32,624 nucleotides of DNA from assembly GCA_023228725.1 (NCBI GenBank), contig JALOAQ010000016.1, forward strand, positions 1-32,624, read 5' to 3'. The position numbers and the translations under genes are program-made. The stretch is from Bacteroidales bacterium. Lineage in GTDB: Bacteria > Bacteroidota > Bacteroidia > Bacteroidales > ML635J-15. The notes under the pieces are model-generated. The model searched no databases, was not told the origin of the DNA, and saw nothing but the letters and a program-made list of their open reading frames with translations. Below, one piece after another: positions 22,128-29,965 of this stretch. Within the stretch, counting starts at the first letter, position 1. Each line of letters begins with the position of its first letter.

Positions 22128-23456
22128 ATGAAAAAAATTATAATCCTTTGTGTTGCTTTACTTGTTTTTGTAAATTTATACTCACAAGAAAATAATGAAA
22201 CAGAAGTAAAATGTGATGGGAAATCCCGTTGGTCCTTAGGTCTTGTGCCAGTAGTTTCATACAATTCAGATTTAGGCTTTCAATATGGTGGACTTGTAAA
22301 TTTTTATAATTATGGAGATGGTTCTACTTTTCCAAAATACAAACATTCTATTTATACAGAAATTAGCAGATATACCAAAGGTTCGGGAATATATAGATTG
22401 TTTTATGATTCAGAATTTGTGATTCCAAAAGTAAGATTAACTGCCGATTTATCATATTTACCAGATCAAGCACTTGATTTTTTTGGTTTTAATGGCTACG
22501 ATGCTGTTTACAATTCTGATTATACTTCTGAAAACTCCTCTGAATATATTACTAGAATGTATTATAAGCATCAAAGGGATATTTTACGCTTAAAAGTTGA
22601 TTTTCAAGGCTCTACGGGTTTAAAAAACTTAAATTGGGCTATTGGATATAATTTAATGAATATTAAAACAGGACAAGTTCCAATTGAAAAATTAAATAAA
22701 GGCAAAGATGCTGAAAACATGCTTCCTGATACTTTAAATTTATTCGATAATTATGTAAATTGGGGAATAATTAGCCCTGAAGAGAAAAATGGTGGCTGGC
22801 ATAATAGTTTAAAACTTGGTTTAGTTTATGATACTCGCGACAACGAAGCTTGTCCAATGAAAGGCGTTTGGTCTGAACTCGTTGTTTTTAATTCATTTAA
22901 TGAGAATTTTATTTTTGGAAAACTTGCTGCAACTCATAGACAATATTTTACAATTATACCGAAAAATTTATCTTTTGTATATAGACTTGCCTATCAAGCA
23001 AATATTTATGGTAAGTCGCCTTATTATATGTTGCCATATATGATTTATTCTTATATGCCTTCATCTACTGTGGATGGTTTAGGTGGTAATAAAACCCTTA
23101 GAGGAATGATTAGAAACCGTGTTGTGGGGGATGGTGTTGTTTATGGAAATGCAGAATTTAGATATAAATTTGTAAGATTTAAGTTTATAAAACAAGATTG
23201 GTATTTAGCCTTAAATCCTTTTGTAGATGCCGGAATGGTTGTGCAAAAAACAAAAATCGACAAAACCGGAGTTCCTTCAACTATTGACCAATCCTTGTTT
23301 TTTAATGAGAATGCCGAAGCCTTACATTTAACTTATGGATGTGGTTTGCACATAGCTTTAAATGAAAATTTTGTTGTAGCTGCAGATATAGGTTTTCCTG
23401 TAAAAAAAGCTGACGGTAAAATGGGAGTTTATATAGGAATGAACTGGTTGTTTTAA
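22128..23456 (+). CDS. Omp85/BamA-superfamily outer-membrane beta-barrel protein
   Basis: The protein has 442 residues with an N-terminal signal peptide (1-19, LYSQ). The rest is amphipathic beta strands ending in Phe (GVYIGMNWLF), as for an outer-membrane barrel. GLVYDTRDNEACPMKGVWSE and GLGGNKTLRGMIRNRVVGDG match the bacterial surface antigen (D15) barrel, the latter corresponding to the L6 loop with its conserved Arg. There are no POTRA domains, so it is a barrel-only member whose role (transport, lipid or enzyme) is unknown. It is divergent from the large outer-membrane protein gene, and its stop lies 2 bp from that of the convergent hydrolase gene. Confidence 0.78.
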   Translation: MKKIIILCVALLVFVNLYSQENNETEVKCDGKSRWSLGLVPVVSYNSDLGFQYGGLVNFYNYGDGSTFPKYKHSIYTEISRYTKGSGIYRLFYDSEFVIPKVRLTADLSYLPDQALDFFGFNGYDAVYNSDYTSENSSEYITRMYYKHQRDILRLKVDFQGSTGLKNLNWAIGYNLMNIKTGQVPIEKLNKGKDAENMLPDTLNLFDNYVNWGIISPEEKNGGWHNSLKLGLVYDTRDNEACPMKGVWSELVVFNSFNENFIFGKLAATHRQYFTIIPKNLSFVYRLAYQANIYGKSPYYMLPYMIYSYMPSSTVDGLGGNKTLRGMIRNRVVGDGVVYGNAEFRYKFVRFKFIKQDWYLALNPFVDAGMVVQKTKIDKTGVPSTIDQSLFFNENAEALHLTYGCGLHIALNENFVVAADIGFPVKKADGKMGVYIGMNWLF

Positions 23457-23458
23457 AC

Positions 23459-24241
23459 TTATAAAGATTTTATAAAACTAAAAACCGTTTTGTTAAATAT
23501 TTCGGGCTTATCAACATTTACAACATGTCCACAATTTGAAATAACTTCTAAATGAGAATAATTTACATGGGTTTTTAAAACTTGTTGAATTGCAGGTAAA
23601 AACATAGCATCTTCTTCACCCATTAGATATAGAGTTGGGATAGGTAATTCAACATTTCTAAATAATTTTAAAATTGGATTTATATCTGCTGTCATTTTAT
23701 ACCACCTTATAAACTCTTTTTTATAAACATTTTTAGCTTCTCTTACAAAAAGATTTCGGGATTGCTTGTGATTATCCTTAGGCATTATTATAAAAGCAAA
23801 AAACTTATATAAAAGCATATAAGGCACAATAGATTTAAAAACCCATCCTAACTTCATCAGGAATTGAGATGTAAGGTTAAATTTTAAAATTGCTCCAGCT
23901 AAAATCATAGATTGTACTCGCTCAGGATAATCTTCTGCTATTTGTCTAATTATTATTGTTCCTAACGAAATTCCAACAAAATGACTTGTCTTAATATTCT
24001 CATAATCAAGAACTTCTAAAATATCATTTGCGATTATTGGAAATGTATATTTTTTATGAAGATTATCAAAGCCTAACTTATAAGAACGCCCATGACCGCG
24101 TAAATCAATTAATAAAACATTATACTTTTTTGAAAAACTTTTAATTTGTTTGTACCAGATAGTTGAACTTCCACCAGCTCCATGAACAAAAGTTATCCAT
24201 TCATTAGAAGTATTGTGTTCATATTTTATATAATTAATCAC
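23459..24241 (-). CDS. Alpha/beta-hydrolase fold protein
   Basis: The protein has 260 residues starting with GTG at 24241. It has the oxyanion-hole motif VHGAGGSSTIWY (19-30), LLIDLRGHGRS, the nucleophile Ser92 in FVGISLGT, a likely acid Asp in LMGEEDAMFLP and a catalytic His in SNCGHVVNVD. This is the layout of esterases, lipases and related hydrolases of the AB_hydrolase_1 family. The substrate is unknown. It lies 42 bp downstream of mnmE on the same strand and may be the distal gene of the selD-mnmE operon, with no obvious functional link. Confidence 0.85.
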   Translation of the reverse strand: MINYIKYEHNTSNEWITFVHGAGGSSTIWYKQIKSFSKKYNVLLIDLRGHGRSYKLGFDNLHKKYTFPIIANDILEVLDYENIKTSHFVGISLGTIIIRQIAEDYPERVQSMILAGAILKFNLTSQFLMKLGWVFKSIVPYMLLYKFFAFIIMPKDNHKQSRNLFVREAKNVYKKEFIRWYKMTADINPILKLFRNVELPIPTLYLMGEEDAMFLPAIQQVLKTHVNYSHLEVISNCGHVVNVDKPEIFNKTVFSFIKSL

Positions 24242-24283
24242 TTTTTGGTTTTTTACAAAAATAATAAATTATTCAACAAATAA

Positions 24284-25660
24284 TTATTTTCCTATACAAA
24301 ATTTTGAAAAAATTGCTCCTAAAACTTCTTCATTAGAAACTTGACCTGTAATTTCGCCTAAATAATGCATGGCTTCACGTAAATCTTGAGAAACAAAATC
24401 ACTACTTAATCCTATTTTTAAAGCCTCATTTGCATTATCCAGTGCAAAATTAATTTTATGAAAAACTTCAATATGACGTGAGTTTGTAAGGATTACATCG
24501 CCTAAACCGGTTTTTAAAGTTTTCACATAAGAAGTTAATAAATTATAAAGTAAATCCAAATTTTCTCCATGTTTAGCTGAAATATTTATACTTTCATAAG
24601 GAAAATCCATTTCTTCAAATTCATTTTTTAATAAATCTATTTTATTAAAAACTAAAATCATTTTTTTAGACTCATCAATTTCTTTTTCTAGTTCTTGAAT
24701 AATTTTATCTATTTGATTTTTAGAACTATTAGCATCAATCACTAAAAGTATTACTTGAGATAAATTTATTTTCTCTAAACTTCGTTTAATGCCTATTTCC
24801 TCAATAATATTTTTACTTTCTCTTAATCCAGCTGTATCAATAATTCTAAATCTAATTCCATCAATAAAAATTTCTTCTTCAATTGTATCCCTTGTTGTGC
24901 CAGGTATTTCTGAAACTATAGCTCTATCCTCTTTCAATAAAGCGTTTAGTAAAGTTGATTTTCCTGTATTTGGTTCACCTATAATTGCAACTGGAACTCC
25001 ATTTTTTACGGCATTTCCATATTTAAAGGAATTAATTAACAAATCTATTTTAGATTTAATTTCTTCAATAATTTGTAAAATTGAGCTTCTATCAGCAAAC
25101 TCAAGGTCTTCTTCGCTAAAATCAAGCTCAAGTTCCATCAAAGAAATTAATTCTATCATTTGTTCTCTAAGAATAGCTATTTCCTTTGATATTCCTCCTT
25201 TTAATTGATTTACGGCTATTCTGTGTGCCTCTAAAGAATTACTTGAAATAATATCTGCAACAGCTTCTGATTGAGACAAATCCATTTTGCCATTTATAAA
25301 CGCTCTTTTAGTAAATTCGCCTGGCAAAGCAATTTCTGCTCCGTTTTTAATAAGTAAGTGTAAAATTTCTTGTTGTATAAATTCAGAGCCATGACAATAA
25401 ATTTCTAACATATTTTCGCCTGTATATGAATTCGGAGCATCAAATTTTACAATTAAAACTTCGTCTAAAATATCCTTTCCTGTTAAAATTTTGGTAAATA
25501 AAAGTTTTTTAGCTTTTATATTTTTAAATTTTTCTTTGGAACTTATAATATTTTCTGCAATTTCATGAGATTTTTCTCCTGTTAAGCGAATTAGCGAAAT
25601 TGCTCCTACTCCTGGAGGAGAAGATATAGCACAAATTGTATTATCAAAAAAGTTTTTCAT
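24284..25660 (-). CDS. mnmE: tRNA modification GTPase MnmE
   Basis: The 458-residue protein has the normal length. The N-terminal domain starts with DTICAISSPPGVGAISLIRLTG-type residues; a G domain is inserted at about 215-375 with G1 GEPNTGKST, DTAGLRE and FNKIDLL; and the C-terminus ends in the catalytic CIGK. With MnmG it installs the aminomethyl or carboxymethylaminomethyl group at C5 of wobble uridine-34. Its ATG overlaps the stop of the NifS-SelD gene by ATGA, implying coupled translation. Because selenophosphate can be used to put selenium at position 2 of the same uridine, the coupling makes biological sense. Confidence 0.96.
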   Translation of the reverse strand: MKNFFDNTICAISSPPGVGAISLIRLTGEKSHEIAENIISSKEKFKNIKAKKLLFTKILTGKDILDEVLIVKFDAPNSYTGENMLEIYCHGSEFIQQEILHLLIKNGAEIALPGEFTKRAFINGKMDLSQSEAVADIISSNSLEAHRIAVNQLKGGISKEIAILREQMIELISLMELELDFSEEDLEFADRSSILQIIEEIKSKIDLLINSFKYGNAVKNGVPVAIIGEPNTGKSTLLNALLKEDRAIVSEIPGTTRDTIEEEIFIDGIRFRIIDTAGLRESKNIIEEIGIKRSLEKINLSQVILLVIDANSSKNQIDKIIQELEKEIDESKKMILVFNKIDLLKNEFEEMDFPYESINISAKHGENLDLLYNLLTSYVKTLKTGLGDVILTNSRHIEVFHKINFALDNANEALKIGLSSDFVSQDLREAMHYLGEITGQVSNEEVLGAIFSKFCIGK

Positions 25661-27864
25661 TTTACAAGAATTTTACTTTCTTCGTTTTTATAACAATTTC
25701 CAATATGTTTTGCATTTGTAATTCCATTTTTATGCAAATCTTCAATTAGTTTATCTTTTAAATCATTTGGGATAGTAAATAAAAGTCCGCCTGATGTTTG
25801 AGCATCACAAAACATAAGTTTTCTTGTTTTTGAAATTTGTTTTTCCCAAATAATATATTTTGAAAAATGCTGAAAATTATTCAAACTACCTCCAGGAACA
25901 TTACCAGCAGCAGCCAAATCTTCAGTTTGATCAAAATAAGGAATTTCACTTTCAAAAATTTCTGCACTAAGTTCACTAGCCAATAATAATTCGCTCAAAT
26001 GACCTGCTAAGCCAAAACCAGAAATATCTGTGCAAGAATTTATACTATATTTTGATATAATATTTGCAGAATATTTATTTAATTCTAACATTGATTCTAT
26101 AATCTTTTTTGAATTTTCTTTATTCAACAAATTCTTTTTTAGTGCAGTAGTTAAAATCCCTATTCCTATTTGTTTTGTTAGAATTATTGCATCTCCATCT
26201 TTGGCTCCTGCATTAGTCCATAATTTATTTGGATTAGCAAGACCAGAAACTACCATTCCAAATTTAGGTTCACTATCGTCAATTGTATGTCCGCCTAAAA
26301 CAGAAATTCCTGCTTCATTTACTTTATCTGCAGCTCCTTTTAAAATATTATTTAAAACAGAAATATCTAACCTATTTGCAGGAAAACCAACAATATTTAA
26401 AGCAAAAATTGGTTTAGCTCCCATTGCATAAATATCGCTTAAAGCATTTGCGGCAGCAATAGCACCAAAATCATAAGCATTGTCAACAATTGGGGTGAAA
26501 AAATCTAAAGTTTGAACTAATGCAGTATTTTCATCAATTTTATAAACTGCTGCATCATCTGAAAGCCTAGCATCAATTAAAACGTTTTTATCATTAGTTA
26601 AGGGCAAAATTTTTAAAATTTTCTCTAAATCCTGTGGACGCAATTTACTAGCACAACCTAAGCCTTGAGTGTATTTTGTAAGTTTTGTTTCTTGAAATTT
26701 TTCGTAAGTTTGAACTTTAGCATTATAATTTGGATTTAATCTATCAATTATATTTGTAATAATTCTGGCTACTTCTATAATTTCATTTTCATTTGTTTGC
26801 CGACCAACAGAAAAACGTATTGTACCCATAGCATAATCTTTTTCTAAACCTATTGCAGACAAAACTTCCGAAACATCTATAGAATCTGTATGACAGGCAG
26901 CACCGGCCGAAGCAGCTATACCATAAGTTTCCAATTCATTTAATAAAATATTTGCTTCAATATTTTTAAAGCTAATATTTAAAGTATTTGGTAAACGCAA
27001 CTTGGGATGACCATTTAATTTAATTATATTAAGTTTTTCTATGAGTAAATTATGAAGTAAATCACGCATTTTAATTGAATGTGCAATATTTTTCTCCATA
27101 TCTCTTTTTGCAATTTCACAAGCTTTTCCTAAACCAACAATTTCTAAAACATTTTCTGTTCCTGCTCGTTTATTTTGCTCATGATCAGCACCATGAATTA
27201 ATTTTTCTAAAACAATTCCATCTTTAATATATAAAACTCCAATCCCTTTTGGTGCATAAAGTTTATGCCCTGCTAAGCTAAGCATATCAACACCCAATTC
27301 TGTTACTTTTGTAGAAATTTTTCCAACAGATTGTGCTGCATCAGTATGAAAAACGATTTTATATTTTTTTGCAATTTTAGAAATTTCTTTTAATGGCTGA
27401 ATACTGCCTATTTCATTGTTTGCGTGCATTATAGAAATTAAAATTGTATCAGGACGAATTTCGTTTTCTAATTGTTTTAAATCTAGAATACCATATTCAT
27501 CTACTGGAATATAAGAAATCTGAAAACCTTTTATTTCTAGATATTTACAAACTTCAATTACAGCTGGATGTTCAATTTTAGAAGTAATTATATGTTTACC
27601 TCGATTTTCATTAGCAAAAGCATAACCTTTAATTGCAAAATTATTAGCTTCGCTACCTCCACTAGTAAAAACTATTTCAGAGCTTTTGCAATCCAATAAA
27701 TTAGCAATATGCATTCTAGCCGTTTCAACAGCTTTTTTAGCATTTACTCCAAAAGAATGAGAACTTGAAGGATTTCCAAAATAATCATTTAGAAAAGGCT
27801 TCATAAATTCTGCAACTTCGCTGTCTATAGGTGTTGTGGCATTATAATCTAAATAAATTTCCAT
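25657..27864 (-). CDS. Fusion of NifS/selenocysteine lyase-like enzyme and selenophosphate synthetase SelD
   Basis: The 735-residue protein starts at the ATG at 27864 (MEIYLDYNATTP); a TTG 18 bp upstream is in frame but unlikely. Residues 1-375 form a PLP-dependent class V aminotransferase: FTSGGSEANN, HTDAAQSVGK, PLP-lysine Lys201 in SLAGHKLYAPKG, and catalytic Cys324 in SAGAACHTDS, a motif that recalls selenocysteine lyase more than IscS. After a short linker, residues about 393-735 are a complete SelD (about 340 residues): GLGCASK with Cys404 and Lys407 in the place of the E. coli essential Cys17 and Lys20, ALSDIYAMGAKP and LGGHTIDDSEPKFG. The fused enzyme would release selenium from selenocysteine (or sulfur from cysteine) and pass it to selenophosphate synthesis. 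It overlaps mnmE by ATGA. Component symbols would be nifS/csd and selD. Confidence 0.92.
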   Translation of the reverse strand: MEIYLDYNATTPIDSEVAEFMKPFLNDYFGNPSSSHSFGVNAKKAVETARMHIANLLDCKSSEIVFTSGGSEANNFAIKGYAFANENRGKHIITSKIEHPAVIEVCKYLEIKGFQISYIPVDEYGILDLKQLENEIRPDTILISIMHANNEIGSIQPLKEISKIAKKYKIVFHTDAAQSVGKISTKVTELGVDMLSLAGHKLYAPKGIGVLYIKDGIVLEKLIHGADHEQNKRAGTENVLEIVGLGKACEIAKRDMEKNIAHSIKMRDLLHNLLIEKLNIIKLNGHPKLRLPNTLNISFKNIEANILLNELETYGIAASAGAACHTDSIDVSEVLSAIGLEKDYAMGTIRFSVGRQTNENEIIEVARIITNIIDRLNPNYNAKVQTYEKFQETKLTKYTQGLGCASKLRPQDLEKILKILPLTNDKNVLIDARLSDDAAVYKIDENTALVQTLDFFTPIVDNAYDFGAIAAANALSDIYAMGAKPIFALNIVGFPANRLDISVLNNILKGAADKVNEAGISVLGGHTIDDSEPKFGMVVSGLANPNKLWTNAGAKDGDAIILTKQIGIGILTTALKKNLLNKENSKKIIESMLELNKYSANIISKYSINSCTDISGFGLAGHLSELLLASELSAEIFESEIPYFDQTEDLAAAGNVPGGSLNNFQHFSKYIIWEKQISKTRKLMFCDAQTSGGLLFTIPNDLKDKLIEDLHKNGITNAKHIGNCYKNEESKILVK

Positions 27865-27902
27865 AATTGAAATTTTAAGCAAAATTAAGAAAAAAATAAG
27901 AC

Positions 27903-27929
27903 TTTTTAAAGCTAATCAAACTTTAAAAA
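27903..27929 (-). terminator. Terminator-like hairpin after the MATE gene
   Basis: TTTTTAAAG (27903-27911) pairs with CTTTAAAAA (27921-27929) around a 9-nt loop overlapping the MATE stop codon. On the minus strand the stem is followed by CTTATTTTTTT. It separates MATE from the NifS-SelD gene, whose possible -7 element (TAATTTTG, complement of 27880-27887) lies just beyond. Confidence 0.5.
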
Positions 27930-29347
27930 ATAATTTCTTCTTGAAATTCAAATTTCGAGTTTATATTTTCTTTATCTAAATTTAAGAGCTTATTTGTCTC
28001 GTCTTCTTTTTTTAATTTTTTAACAAAATTCCAGACCATAAAAAAAGTAACAATTGCAGCTAAAAAATCGGCAACAGGAAATGAATACCAAATACCAGTT
28101 TCGCCCCAAAATATTGGAAAAACCATCACAAAAGGGATTAAAAATAAAAGTTGTCTTGACAGAGCTAAGAACAAAGAAGCTTTTGCTTTACCGAGAGCTT
28201 GAAATAAACCGGAACCAACAATTTGAAAACCAATTATTGGGAAAGCAATAATAAAAATTCTCAAAGCTTTTGTACCAATAAAAATTAGATCTTTATCGCT
28301 TGTAAATATATTTACCATGGCACTTGCAAAAATAAAAAACACAATTAATGCTCCAACACAGAACAGACTAGCCCAAATAATTGCAGTTTTCATAGCTTTT
28401 AACACTCTAGGAATTTTTTTAGCTCCATAATTAAAACCGGCAATAGGCATAAATCCTTGATTAATTCCAAAAAGAGGCATAAAAATAAACATGGTCAGCC
28501 TGTATATTATCCCAAATGCAGCTATTGAGGCAGCACCTCCATAATGTAGAAGAGAATTATTTAGGACAATATTCATAATTGAACCTGCAATTTGTCTTCC
28601 AAATGATGAAGCACCAATGGCAAAAGTTTCTTTTGTAATTGCCTTGTTGGGTATTGCCCAGAGTTTTCTTAATTTTAATTTTAAAACTGATTTTGGATTT
28701 TTGGTAAAATACCAAGTTGCAAAAGCAAATCCTGTAAATTGACTTATTGAAGTTGCAAAAGCAGCTCCCATTAGTCCCCAACCAAAACCAAAAATAAATA
28801 TTGGGTCAATAATTAAATTTAAAACTGCTCCAAAAATTTGCGAAAACATTGGAAATTTTGCATTTCCTTCAGCTCGAATTTGATTAACTAAAACAAAAAG
28901 AATATTTAAACAAAAAGACCCCGGCAAAGCCCAAGAGGCATATTGCACGGCATAGGGCAAAATTTCTTCACTTGCACCAAAAAGCTTTAAAAAAAAACTT
29001 AATTTTGAATAAGCTAATGTAATGACAACAAGATTTATCGCTAAGATTATTGTAACTAAAGAATGTAAAGTTAAATGTGCTTTAGCTTTATTTCCTGCTC
29101 CTAATGCTCTTGATATTATTGAAGCACCGCCCAATCCTATTGCTTGACCAAAAGTAGAAATTGAAAGTAATAAAGGTAAAGAAACAGAAATTGCAGCAAT
29201 TCCCAATGTCCCAATAGAGTGACCAATAAAAATAGTGTCGGCAGCATTGTAAACCGTTACAGACACCATTCCAATCATTGCAGGAAGTGATAAACTCCAC
29301 AATAATGGTTTTATTTTTTCTGTTCCTAACCTTTGAGATCTATCCAT
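27923..29347 (-). CDS. MATE-family efflux transporter
   Basis: A 474-residue inner-membrane protein with about 12 hydrophobic helices in two homologous halves. The beginning LGTEKIKPLLWSLSLPAMIG followed by NAADTIFIGHSIGTLGIAA, and GLGGASIISRALGAGNKAKA, are typical of MATE proteins of the MepA/DinF-like branch. They export cationic drugs or metabolites in exchange for Na+ or H+. The C-terminal ~30 residues are a charged cytoplasmic tail. The start is 35 bp from the stop of a small ORF on the same strand. No regulator gene is adjacent. Confidence 0.92.
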   Translation of the reverse strand: MDRSQRLGTEKIKPLLWSLSLPAMIGMVSVTVYNAADTIFIGHSIGTLGIAAISVSLPLLLSISTFGQAIGLGGASIISRALGAGNKAKAHLTLHSLVTIILAINLVVITLAYSKLSFFLKLFGASEEILPYAVQYASWALPGSFCLNILFVLVNQIRAEGNAKFPMFSQIFGAVLNLIIDPIFIFGFGWGLMGAAFATSISQFTGFAFATWYFTKNPKSVLKLKLRKLWAIPNKAITKETFAIGASSFGRQIAGSIMNIVLNNSLLHYGGAASIAAFGIIYRLTMFIFMPLFGINQGFMPIAGFNYGAKKIPRVLKAMKTAIIWASLFCVGALIVFFIFASAMVNIFTSDKDLIFIGTKALRIFIIAFPIIGFQIVGSGLFQALGKAKASLFLALSRQLLFLIPFVMVFPIFWGETGIWYSFPVADFLAAIVTFFMVWNFVKKLKKEDETNKLLNLDKENINSKFEFQEEIIF

Positions 29348-29382
29348 AAAATATATTAATCTTTCTTATAAAGTTTGAAGCA

Positions 29383-29553
29383 TTAAAAGATAAAGTTTAT
29401 TTTTAAAATTTCTACTTTTACATCTTCATAAATATTGCTAGTGTATATACCAGCATATTTTATTAAATCGTATGTAGGTTTGGTTCCAAGAACGCGACTT
29501 TGCTCCCATTCTTGCTTTTCTTGAGCTTCGTATTTCTCAATTCTAATATTCAT
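29383..29553 (-). CDS. Hypothetical 56-residue ORF upstream of MATE gene
   Basis: An ATG at 29553 opens a frame of 56 residues ending at a TAA at 29383. The N-terminal half is charged and helical (MNIRIEKYEAQEKQEWEQSR) and contains VLGTKPTYDLIKYAG; the rest is beta-like. There is no signal peptide, and no family is recognised. A possible -7 element TAATTTTG (complement of 29587-29594) lies 34 bp upstream. Its distinct amino-acid composition and better codon choice than the surrounding DNA favour a real small gene or the remnant of one, for example an antitoxin-like or truncated protein, but this is unproven. Confidence 0.4.
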   Translation of the reverse strand: MNIRIEKYEAQEKQEWEQSRVLGTKPTYDLIKYAGIYTSNIYEDVKVEILKINFIF

Positions 29554-29965
29554 TAAAATTTATACATTTTTGAGTTAATAAAGTGGCAAAATTATAAAAA
29601 TTCAAGCAAAAGCAATCTTTGTTTTCATTTTAATTCATAATCTTAACATTATTTTAAATAAAGTTGCTAATAAAACATCAGAATTTTTAAACTTTAAATA
29701 GATTTAGTTAGCTAAATAAAAACATATATCTTACAGAATATATTAATTAGCAAAATAGAATAATTGTTCGTCCTAAAAAAAGTTGACACATTTGTCATAC
29801 ATTTTATTTTTTGCTTTTTTGAGCCTAAGTAGAATTTTTTTTACCATTAAGTACATTAAGAAATTAAGAAACATTAAGAAGAGTATTTAGTATTTAGTTG
29901 TGAGTGTAAGAAATGAGAGAAGCTCTTTTCGACTTTTACCTTTTAACTTTATAGACTTTACAATT
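29554..29965. other. 412-bp intergenic region without a recognisable gene
   Basis: A/T-rich stretch between the OmpA-family gene and the small ORF. It contains the possible promoter of the small ORF, a short inverted repeat TGACA/TGTCA (29784-29797), another ATTTAG/CTAAAT (29702-29717), and degenerate ATTAAG repeats (29846-29878). The segment near 29910-29960 has low-complexity AAAGT/CTTTT-type sequence. No tRNA, ORF above 40 codons or clear terminator was seen. Confidence 0.6.
29846..29896. repeat. Degenerate short tandem repeats (ATTAAG units)
   Basis: Four ATTAAG units start at 29846, 29855, 29863 and 29873, spaced 8-10 bp. They are followed by two GTATTTA units at 29883-29896. They are intergenic, downstream of the OmpA-family gene. 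The function is unknown. Confidence 0.65.

Noticed and set aside
24789..25208. 139-residue ORF on the plus strand opposite mnmE
   Set aside because: It is antisense to the well-conserved G domain of MnmE, has low-complexity Ser/Ile-rich composition and no family resemblance; it is a shadow frame.
26030..26431. 133-residue ORF on the plus strand opposite the SelD part
   Set aside because: It is antisense to conserved SelD motifs, with Phe/Ile-rich composition expected from the complementary strand of A/T-rich coding DNA.
27865..27882. Longer N-terminus (MLKISI) for the NifS-SelD fusion
   Set aside because: The upstream start would be TTG, while the ATG at 27864 gives the canonical MEIYLDYNATTP beginning of the family.
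29782..29810. Sigma-70-like -35 (TTGACA) with downstream A/T-rich box
   Set aside because: Bacteroidota use a different promoter consensus, and no gene starts downstream on that strand; the short TGACA/TGTCA palindrome may be chance.
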